This document shows, one piece after another, positions 1-4,178 of a DNA stretch of 5,049 nucleotides (positions are counted from its first letter, which is position 1; each line of letters opens with the position of its first letter). Source of the DNA: Paracoccaceae bacterium. Its GTDB lineage: Bacteria > Pseudomonadota > Alphaproteobacteria > Rhodobacterales > Rhodobacteraceae. Position numbers and translations under genes: made by a program. The notes beneath the pieces were generated by a model. That model was given only the letters and a program-made list of their open reading frames with translations, did no database searches and was not told the DNA's origin. The DNA lies in contig JAASTF010000249.1 in assembly GCA_021767525.1 (NCBI GenBank), positions 1-5,049 on the forward strand, read 5' to 3'.

Positions 1-513
1 CGCAGCCACCAGATCGGCATGGATATCGACATCTGGATGCTGCCCGCCAATCGCCTGAACCTGACCCGGCAAGAGCGCGAGGATATCTCGTCGATCTCGA
101 TGCGACGCGCCAATGGCGCCTATGTCAACGACAAGTGGACCCGCGCCCATCACGAGATCATCAAGGCCGCCGCGCAGGATCCGCGCACCGCGCGCATTTT
201 TGTCTTTCCCGGCGCCAAGGTGCAGATGTGCGAGGATGAAACGGGCGACCGCAGCTGGCTGCGCAAGGTGCGGCCGTGGTGGGGCCATCACTATCATTTC
301 CACGTGCGACTGGCCTGCCCGCGCGGGGCACGCGATTGCGAAAACCAGGCCGCGCCGCCCCCCGGCGACGGCTGCGCCGATGCGCGGCAATGGCAGGCCA
401 ACATCCTGAACCCGCCGCCGCCCGACCCCAACGCGCCCAAGCCCAAGCCGCGCCGTGAATACACGCTGGCCGACCTGCCCAATCAATGCGTGGCGGTCCT
501 GCAATCCGACTGA
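1..513 (+). CDS. mepA: Penicillin-insensitive murein endopeptidase MepA, C-terminal part (5' truncated by window)
   Basis: Periplasmic zinc LAS-type peptidase (family M74) that cuts D-Ala-meso-DAP cross-links in peptidoglycan. The frame is open from base 1, so the gene starts left of the window and 170 residues are visible. Near the start, SHQIGMDIDIW supplies the H-x6-D zinc ligands (visible residues 3 and 10, matching His113/Asp120 of E. coli MepA). The second ligand motif HYHFHVRL (HxH at visible residues 99 and 101) follows WWG. The cysteine-containing tail (ACPRGARDCENQ, PPPGDGC, a proline-rich stretch, then NQC near the end) matches the usual MepA C-terminus with its disulfides, so the 3' end is complete. 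The N-terminal signal peptide cannot be seen. The last 28 bases overlap the next gene, suggesting translational coupling. The family assignment is secure. Confidence 0.93.
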   Translation, partial: RSHQIGMDIDIWMLPANRLNLTRQEREDISSISMRRANGAYVNDKWTRAHHEIIKAAAQDPRTARIFVFPGAKVQMCEDETGDRSWLRKVRPWWGHHYHFHVRLACPRGARDCENQAAPPPGDGCADARQWQANILNPPPPDPNAPKPKPRREYTLADLPNQCVAVLQSD

Positions 514-1379
514 TCGCGGGCCTTGCGCTGATCTTGATGTCCGGCTGCGCGCCCGAGGGGCCGCAGCCGGCGCGTTTCCTGTCGGCTTTTACCATCGAAA
601 CCGCGCTGCCGGATTTCGGTGGCCTGTCGGGGATCGAGCTGTCGGCGGACGGGCGCGACATGGTGGCGGTGACCGATCGTGGGCGGCTGGTGCGCGGGCG
701 CATCCTGCGCCGTGACGGCCGGATCACCGGGGTCGAGATCGCGGCCTTCGGGCCTATGACGCTGGACATGCCCACGCCCGAGCCGATCCTGCGCGACAGC
801 GAAGGGCTGGCCATCGCTCCCGATGGGCGCATATTCGTCAGCCTTGAGGGCCGCGCGCGGGTGGTCGAGTTGGCCGCCCAAGGCCGCGCCCGCCGCTTGC
901 CCGGACTGCCCGCCTTTGCCGCGCTGCCGATCAATGCCGCGCTCGAGGCGCTGGCCATCGACCCGCAGGGCCGGCTGGTCACCATCCCCGAAAAATCGTC
1001 CGAATGGGATGCGCCCTTTCCGGTCTGGCGGCTGGAGGACGGGGCCTGGCGCCAGGTCTTTTCCATCACGCGCGACCCGGGGTTTCTGCCGGTGGGGGCC
1101 GATTACGGACCCGACGGCGCGCTGTATGTTCTTGAACGCGGCTTCAACGGGTTGGGATTTCGCAGCCGCGTGCGGCGGTTCGATCTGCTGGGCACGGCGC
1201 CGCAACGCGGCAGGGTGATGTTCACCGCGCCCGCGCTGCGCCACGACAACCTGGAAGGGCTGGCGGTGTGGCGAGACGCGCAGGGGCGCGTGCGGCTGAC
1301 GCTGGTTTCCGACGACAACCACCGCGCCCTGCAACGCACCGAGATCGTGGACTACGTGATCGAAAATCCCTTGCAATAA
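486..1379 (+). CDS. Lipoprotein of the 'esterase-like activity of phytase' family (PF13449-type)
   Basis: A 297-residue envelope protein. Residues 1-21 form a lipoprotein signal: Arg at 2 and 8, a hydrophobic core, then LMSGC with Cys21 as the probable lipidated residue. The mature part has the repeated motifs of the PF13449 beta-propeller-like family: LSGIE (47-51) with TDRG (63-66), DSEGLAI (104-110), NAALEALAI (150-158), a P-rich segment with PVWRL (179-183), LERG (216-219), DNLEGLAV (254-261) and LVSDDN (273-278). The acidic residues of these motifs resemble metal or ligand sites, but the physiological substrate of the family is not established; the name comes from a weakly characterised plant activity. 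The ATG at 486 is chosen because later in-frame starts lose the signal peptide. It has no clear SD and overlaps mepA by 28 bases, so translation is probably coupled to mepA. A peptidoglycan-related role is only inferred from that neighbour. Confidence 0.85.
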   Translation: MRGGPAIRLIAGLALILMSGCAPEGPQPARFLSAFTIETALPDFGGLSGIELSADGRDMVAVTDRGRLVRGRILRRDGRITGVEIAAFGPMTLDMPTPEPILRDSEGLAIAPDGRIFVSLEGRARVVELAAQGRARRLPGLPAFAALPINAALEALAIDPQGRLVTIPEKSSEWDAPFPVWRLEDGAWRQVFSITRDPGFLPVGADYGPDGALYVLERGFNGLGFRSRVRRFDLLGTAPQRGRVMFTAPALRHDNLEGLAVWRDAQGRVRLTLVSDDNHRALQRTEIVDYVIENPLQ

Positions 1380-1460
1380 AGGTGCGACCTGCGTAAACGC
1401 GGCCCGTCCTGCGTGGTGGCAGGGCCAAGTCTCCGCAACCTTGTAAAAACGGATCTGATC
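1380..1460 (+). promoter_or_regulatory. Structured leader between the lipoprotein gene and the yhhQ-type transporter
   Basis: These 81 bases contain a hairpin with stem CCTGC (1408-1412) / GCAGG (1419-1423), loop GTGGTG, extended by GGC (1401-1403) / GCC (1424-1426). A second copy of CCTGCGT at 1388-1394 could compete for the same GCAGG. A small GCGT-AA-ACGC hairpin lies at 1391-1400. No T-run follows, so it is not an intrinsic terminator. It could be a translational control element, but I cannot match it to a known preQ1 riboswitch class. A role in control is inference only. Confidence 0.3.
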
Positions 1461-2096
1461 ATGACCCGCACCCATATTCCCGGCATTCTTGCCATGGCCG
1501 CCATCGTCGTGGCCTCGAACATCCTTGTGCAATTCCTGTTCGGCCAATGGCTGACCTGGGGTGCCTTTACCTATCCGCTGGCCTTTCTGGTCACCGACGT
1601 GATGAACCGCGTCTATGGCGTGGCTGCCGCGCGCAAGGTGGTGGCCGCCGGTTTCGTGGTGGGGGTGATCTGCTCGCTCATCGGCACGCAGATCATGTTG
1701 CAGGGCGACGGATATACCTATCCGGCGGTGACGCTGCGCATCGCCATCGGCTCGGGCCTGGCGTTCCTGACCGCGCAGCTGATGGACGTGGCAATCTTTG
1801 ACCGTCTGCGCGAGGGGCGTTGGTGGCGGGCGCCGCTGGCCTCGACCCTGGTGGGGTCGACGCTGGATACGGCGATTTTCTTTACCATCGCTTTCTCGGG
1901 CGCGCTGACCTGGCTGGAGCCGGGCAATGACGTGTCCTGGGCCGGCGAGGCGCTGCCGCTGCTGGGCGTGGGCCCTGTGGTGCCGCTGTGGGTGTCGCTG
2001 GCCGTGGCCGACTGGATGGTGAAGCTGTCGCTTGCTATTTTGGCACTTGTGCCCTTCCGCATCATCGTGGGGGCACTTATCCCGCGCACCACATGA
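1461..2096 (+). CDS. yhhQ: Queuosine precursor transporter, YhhQ/VUT family
   Basis: Inner-membrane protein of 211 residues, predicted to import a queuosine precursor (preQ0/preQ1 or queuine, depending on the organism) for tRNA wobble modification. About six hydrophobic segments are visible: roughly 8-28, 34-47, 60-80, 92-113, 126-150 and 175-203. The family hallmark YPLAFLVTDVMNRVYG is at 38-53, followed by the basic loop AAARKVV. A second conserved region, GSTLDTAIFF, is at 132-141. The ATG at 1461 gives the usual family length and starts just before the first membrane segment. An in-frame GTG at 1413 would add 16 polar residues encoded by the leader hairpin and is less likely. The SD before 1461 is poor (GGA at 1451-1453). 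It lies 81 bases after the lipoprotein gene on the same strand. Which precursor is carried cannot be told from sequence. Confidence 0.9.
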   Translation: MTRTHIPGILAMAAIVVASNILVQFLFGQWLTWGAFTYPLAFLVTDVMNRVYGVAAARKVVAAGFVVGVICSLIGTQIMLQGDGYTYPAVTLRIAIGSGLAFLTAQLMDVAIFDRLREGRWWRAPLASTLVGSTLDTAIFFTIAFSGALTWLEPGNDVSWAGEALPLLGVGPVVPLWVSLAVADWMVKLSLAILALVPFRIIVGALIPRTT

Positions 2097-2103
2097 TTTT
2101 GTT

Positions 2104-2132
2104 TTGACATACCGATTTTCTGTGGCAGGCTG
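2104..2132 (+). promoter_or_regulatory. Possible promoter with consensus -35 box downstream of yhhQ
   Basis: A perfect TTGACA lies at 2104-2109, eight bases after the yhhQ stop codon. With 16-17 bp spacing the -10 would fall at CAGGCT/AGGCTG (2126-2132), which is a weak match to TATAAT. Many alphaproteobacterial promoters have a strong -35 and a loose -10, so this is plausible. Its position just ahead of the SD-bearing transcript with its own terminator supports it. A start near 2138-2140 would give an RNA of about 180-185 bases. Confidence 0.45.
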
Positions 2133-2150
2133 ACCTTACGGTTCAACAGC

Positions 2151-2162
2151 AGAAAGGAGGTG
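2151..2162 (+). promoter_or_regulatory. Unusually long Shine-Dalgarno sequence, complementary to the 16S rRNA 3' end
   Basis: AGAAAGGAGGTG pairs without mismatch to the typical bacterial 16S rRNA 3' tail CACCTCCTTTCT, 12 consecutive bases where most genes use 4-6. It sits seven bases (after GGAGG) before the GTG at 2168. No other gene in the window has an SD near this strength. The 16S tail is from general knowledge, not from this genome. Confidence 0.75.
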
Positions 2163-2167
2163 CTCTA

Positions 2168-2224
2168 GTGTCTAATGGGATAATGGAGAGAGGTGTCGGA
2201 ACAGTTCGGGGGGCGCGTGTCTGA
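2168..2224 (+). CDS. Candidate 18-residue leader peptide or small protein
   Basis: The GTG-started ORF MSNGIMERGVGTVRGARV ends at TGA 2222-2224 and is preceded by a near-perfect SD at ideal spacing. It has no hydrophobic segment; it is glycine- and arginine-rich. Codons ATA (position 5) and AGA (position 8), which are rare in high-GC alphaproteobacteria, contrast with the codon use of the flanking genes. That fits either a leader whose translation speed matters or a non-translated structural RNA. I do not recognise the peptide, and it shows no run of a single amino acid that would mark a classical attenuator. An internal ATG in the same frame at 2183 is an alternative start without its own SD. 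Confidence 0.38.
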   Translation: MSNGIMERGVGTVRGARV

Positions 2225-2249
2225 GGCAGCCCTTGGGCGCGAAAAACCT

Positions 2250-2287
2250 GAATTGGTGGTAACCTAACCAACACCACCTCCGAATTC
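2250..2287 (+). other. Anti-SD hairpin
   Basis: Stem GGTGGT (2255-2260) / ACCACC (2273-2278) with a 12-base loop, flanked by GAATT (2250-2254) and GAATTC (2282-2287), which could extend pairing across a short bulge. The 3' arm continues into CACCTCC (2275-2281), the same core as the 16S anti-SD and complementary to the SD at 2156-2162. The pairing is seen directly; a switching function is inferred. Confidence 0.5.
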
Positions 2288-2292
2288 TGTGG

Positions 2293-2322
2293 GGGCCGTC
2301 CGAACCGTTGGGCGGCCCTTTT
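2293..2322 (+). terminator. Strong intrinsic terminator of the 2138-2322 unit
   Basis: A nine-pair stem GGGCCGTCC (2293-2301) / GGGCGGCCC (2310-2318), with one G-T pair and an eight-base loop, is followed at once by TTTT (2319-2322). It would end transcripts from the candidate small RNA promoter and any readthrough from yhhQ, separating them from arfB. Confidence 0.88.
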
Positions 2323-2339
2323 CATTGGCCGAAAGGGCC

Positions 2340-2368
2340 ATGCACAAGGGATGCACATCCCATGCACA
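2340..2368 (+). repeat. Three ATGCACA repeats in 11-bp phase upstream of arfB
   Basis: ATGCACA occurs at 2340-2346, 2351-2357 and 2362-2368, each exactly 11 bp from the last, with a degenerate fourth unit (ATACATA) at 2373-2379. The middle copy is inside a perfect dyad GGGATG-CA-CATCCC (2348-2361) and the third inside CATG-CA-CATG (2361-2370). Spacing of about one helical turn would place bound protein on one DNA face. The array ends six to seven bases before the arfB start. It may be an operator; no known regulator is recognised. Confidence 0.6.
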
Positions 2369-2385
2369 TGCCATACATATAGCCC

Positions 2386-2808
2386 ATGCTGCGCATCACG
2401 AACGATATCACCATCGAGGATTGGGAGCTGACCGAGCAGTTCATCCGCGCCAGCGGGCCGGGCGGGCAGAACGTGAACAAGGTCAGCACCGCGGTCGAGC
2501 TGCGGTTCGAGGCCGCGCGCTCGCCCAACCTTCCGGGGCCGGTCAAGGCGCGGCTGAAACGGCTGGCGGGGCGGCGATGGACCAAGGACGGCGCGGTGGT
2601 GATCCAGGTGGACGAAACCCGCAGCCAGGCCCGCAACCGCGACATCGCGCGCCAGCGCCTGGCCGAGCTGGTCGAGAAGGCCACCCACAAACCCAAACGC
2701 CGCATCCCCACGCGCCCCACGCTGGGATCAAAGAAACGCCGGCTGAAGGCCAAGAAGGTGCGCGGTGAGGTGAAGGCGTTAAGGGGGCGCGTGGATCGGG
2801 AGGAGTGA
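2386..2808 (+). CDS. arfB: Alternative ribosome-rescue factor ArfB (YaeJ-type peptidyl-tRNA hydrolase)
   Basis: A 140-residue cytosolic protein, the same length as E. coli ArfB. It hydrolyses peptidyl-tRNA on ribosomes stalled without a stop codon. The catalytic domain carries the GGQ motif in GPGGQNVNK (24-32), followed by the family pattern VSTAVELRF. The basic C-terminal tail from about 100 to 140 (KPKRRIPTRPT..SKKRRLKAKK..) is the part that enters the empty mRNA channel in known structures. It separates ArfB from full release factors, which also have codon-recognition domains missing here. The ATG at 2386 is the first possible start: an in-frame TAG lies at 2380-2382. No SD precedes it, so initiation may be leaderless. 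It is transcribed alone, between terminators at 2293-2322 and 2891-2914. Confidence 0.94.
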   Translation: MLRITNDITIEDWELTEQFIRASGPGGQNVNKVSTAVELRFEAARSPNLPGPVKARLKRLAGRRWTKDGAVVIQVDETRSQARNRDIARQRLAELVEKATHKPKRRIPTRPTLGSKKRRLKAKKVRGEVKALRGRVDREE

Positions 2809-2890
2809 GGGGGCGGTGACGCGATTGGTGGGCGGGTGTGCGGGACTTTGCTGACCTTCGCAGCACGCGCACGAATTTCCCGTTTTGCGA

Positions 2891-2914
2891 GCCGTTTAAC
2901 AAACGGTGTTTTTT
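2891..2914 (+). terminator. Intrinsic terminator downstream of arfB
   Basis: CCGTTT (2892-2897) / AAACGG (2901-2906) with an AAC loop, extended by a G-T pair, then TG and six Ts (2909-2914). It is 83 bases after the arfB stop. It has a T-run only on the + strand, so it does not serve the convergent gene ending at 2977. Confidence 0.85.
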
Positions 2915-2976
2915 GGAAGGTAGTAAGCGGCGAGTCCTGCATCCGATTGTGCGAACTCATTCAGAAGGTAGCAGCC

Positions 2977-3516
2977 TCAGTCACTGATGGTAAAGTATCG
3001 TTCCAAGTTCTGGGCTTGCTGGATTGAAAGGCGCGTACGGCATTCAGCGGTTACCGCCCCCCAGCCCGAACCACCCGCATGCCAACCAACAATATTCTCT
3101 TCGGAACACATTTCATTCTTGAACTGTACCCAAAGCCGCTGGGCTGTGCGGAGATGTGCGATCGCGTTCTCTCTGTATTGAAGCAGCCTAGGCCCTTGCT
3201 CCAATATGCGTTGATAAACAGCATTTAGATGCTCGTCCACGCGTTCCAACCCGATGTCGTTACAATACTCGTCCGGTGACACTGCGGCTCCTCCTGGGAT
3301 AGGAAGTCCTTTGCTTTCAAGAACTGTTTCCAAGCCTTCCACGCACATTTGAATACCCGCCACGACGCAAGTTTCCTGATCGGTGACGTCGGTTTCAAAA
3401 CACGCTTCGATTTGGAGATAAGACGTATTGTATTCAGCGGAAGCAGCCTCCCGATTATCTGCTTGCGCACTAGCCGCCACGATTGCAAAACCAAAAACCA
3501 AGAACTGTTTCAGCAT
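2977..3516 (-). CDS. Secreted LprI-like / DUF1311 family protein
   Basis: A 179-residue protein with a classical signal peptide: Lys3, hydrophobic core 5-15, AxA-type end SAQA-D with cleavage likely after 19. The C-terminal half, about 85-175, fits the lysozyme-inhibitor LprI-like (PF07007, DUF1311) pattern: C85 then DEHLNAVYQRIL (94-105), LRTAQRLWVQFKNEMC (122-137), GGSGW (148-152), ECRTRL (158-163) and a terminal helix. Six cysteines (39, 50, 58, 85, 137, 159) would allow three disulfides in the periplasm; the N-terminal three are outside the usual domain. Inhibition of lysozyme is known for some members only, so function here is open. Start at 3516 is set by the signal peptide; the SD is weak (GGGA). 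Codon use (frequent TTG, CTA, ATA, AGA, CAA) and lower GC differ from the neighbours, suggesting transfer. Confidence 0.85.
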   Translation of the reverse strand: MLKQFLVFGFAIVAASAQADNREAASAEYNTSYLQIEACFETDVTDQETCVVAGIQMCVEGLETVLESKGLPIPGGAAVSPDEYCNDIGLERVDEHLNAVYQRILEQGPRLLQYRENAIAHLRTAQRLWVQFKNEMCSEENIVGWHAGGSGWGAVTAECRTRLSIQQAQNLERYFTISD

Positions 3517-3543
3517 AAGTATTCCCGCAAAATAGATCGTTAG

Positions 3544-3571
3544 AGGTTAAATTTGAAGTAGCATTGTCCAA
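3544..3571 (-). promoter_or_regulatory. Possible promoter of the LprI-like gene
   Basis: Read on the - strand, TTGGAC (3571-3566) and TAACCT (3549-3544) are spaced 16 bp, about 28 bases upstream of the ATG at 3516. The -10 match is modest, and AT-rich sequence gives such matches by chance, so this is tentative. Confidence 0.28.
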
Positions 3572-3757
3572 GTAATCTGCCGTTTGTTGGGTAAATGGCA
3601 GTGCGTAGTTGTGCCGTCAAGCGGTTCTTTGATTGATCACTGTTATGCGCATGGAAGACAGTCTGGTAGACCGCAATTTCCGCATAGCCGACCTTGCGCC
3701 CCCTGCAAAAAACCTCCTTTTTGGATGGCTTACAATTTATGATTTTTGGCCCTGCGA

Positions 3758-3797
3758 CAAAGCCTTATCCGAACCTATGTGATTTCTGAAGGCTTTG
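3758..3797. repeat. Nine-bp inverted repeat
   Basis: CAAAGCCTT (3758-3766) and AAGGCTTTG (3789-3797) are perfect reverse complements around a 22-base spacer. GGCC at 3748-3751 and 3798-3801 could extend pairing past a bulge. No T-run follows on either strand, so it is not an obvious terminator. It lies in the AT-richer half of the gene-free region. Confidence 0.55.
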
Positions 3798-3844
3798 GGC
3801 CTGACCCTGATTTCAGACACTAGTTGCCATGCGGAAAATCGGTA

Positions 3845-3881
3845 GAACCGGTTCACAGTTGCCATTCGCGGCAACTGCAAC
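3845..3881. repeat. Adjacent palindromes GAACCGGTTC and CAGTTGCC-N6-GGCAACTG
   Basis: A perfect 10-bp palindrome (3845-3854) is followed one base later by an eight-bp inverted repeat, CAGTTGCC (3856-3863) / GGCAACTG (3870-3877), loop ATTCGC. The GGTT and AACC ends (3850-3853 and 3879-3882) extend it with a small bulge. A partial direct copy, AGTTGCCATGCGG, lies at 3822-3834. It could form a stable hairpin or cruciform, or mark an element end. Confidence 0.6.
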
Positions 3882-3897
3882 CTTCACCCGACCCAAG

Positions 3898-4035
3898 CCG
3901 CGCATCGGCGACGCGCGCGGGGGCGATGGGGCGGTTGAGCGGTGCGCTTTATGGCGCCACATCCGAAGAACTTTCAGGCCGTGGCCCGGTGGCTGCCAAA
4001 TCGCCGCCGCGTGGGGGCGCGTCGGCGATGCGCGG
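3898..4035. repeat. Nineteen-bp inverted repeat pair in the GC-rich half
   Basis: CCGCGCATCGGCGACGCGC (3898-3916) matches the reverse complement of 4017-4035 at 18 of 19 positions; the only difference is a central G/C. The arms are about 100 bp apart. Each arm is also nearly palindromic itself. High GC makes short matches likely, but this length is more than expected by chance in so small an interval. Confidence 0.55.
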
Positions 4036-4047
4036 CGGCTTCGCCGC
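4032..4047. repeat. GC-rich tetraloop hairpin
   Basis: GCGGCG (4032-4037) / CGCCGC (4042-4047) with loop GCTT. It overlaps the right arm of the 19-bp inverted repeat. No T-run follows on the + strand. On the - strand it lies more than 130 bases past the ABC ATPase stop codon and lacks a U-tract, so termination is unlikely. Confidence 0.5.
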
Positions 4048-4178
4048 TATTCGCGCAGGCGATATTAAGCAGACTTTCAGGCGGCCCTTTTCGGTAACCG
4101 CGGTGTGCACAGCCCGGCGGGCGGTCTTGCGATCGCGCGGCGGCTGCGCCGAGCGGGGGCCGATTGCGCCGTTGCCCC

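Larger units (their letters stand above)
2138..2322 (+). ncRNA. Candidate structured small RNA or regulatory leader with SD and anti-SD elements
   Basis: Proposed unit of about 185 bases between a TTGACA box and a strong intrinsic terminator. Order: extended SD (2151-2162), short GTG ORF (2168-2224), a GCCC-TT-GGGC mini-hairpin (2229-2238), a hairpin with anti-SD sequence (2255-2278 plus CCTCC to 2281), then the terminator stem. It contains no recognisable 6S, SRP, tmRNA or RNase P signature. CACCTCC at 2275-2281 can pair either with the local GGTGGT arm or with GGAGGTG of the SD. This suggests an RNA that can open and close its own ribosome site, or one that binds SDs in trans. The 5' end is inferred from the promoter guess and the 3' end from the terminator. 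Confidence 0.42.
3517..4178. other. Gene-free mosaic stretch between the LprI-like gene and the ABC ATPase gene
   Basis: About 660 bases with no ORF I would call a gene. The first half (to about 3823) is AT-richer like the LprI-like gene; the second half (about 3824-4178) is abruptly GC-rich. It holds several inverted repeats (3758-3797, 3845-3881, 3898-4035, 4032-4047, 4155-4179) and a 10-bp direct repeat ACTTTCAGGC at 3970-3979 and 4073-4082. The open frames on the + strand (3824-4315 and others) give arginine/alanine/proline-rich translations without domain character and one runs into the opposite-strand ABC gene. The structure looks like a decayed mobile element or a repeat-rich recombination junction. 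I cannot name an element. Confidence 0.55.

Noticed and set aside
1413..1415. GTG as the start of the yhhQ-type gene
   Set aside because: It sits in the loop of the leader hairpin, has no SD and would add 16 residues not typical of the family.
483..1547. Open frames of 354 and 302 codons on the - strand (483-1547 and 161-1069)
   Set aside because: They are antisense to mepA and the PF13449-type gene, have low-complexity Arg/Gly/Pro/His-rich translations without motifs, and are typical of the antisense frame in GC-rich coding DNA.
2138..2322. 6S RNA, SRP RNA, tmRNA or RNase P RNA
   Set aside because: None of their conserved sequences (for example the GGAAGGAAGCAGCC-like SRP loop or the RNase P GAGGAAAGUC core) is present.
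2143..2960. - strand frames of 181, 212 and 119 codons across arfB
   Set aside because: They overlap a well-supported arfB, cross its terminators and show no family pattern.
3517..4178. CRISPR array, tRNA or recognisable transposase remnant
   Set aside because: No regular repeat-spacer pattern, no tRNA-like cloverleaf segments and no frame with transposase motifs were found.
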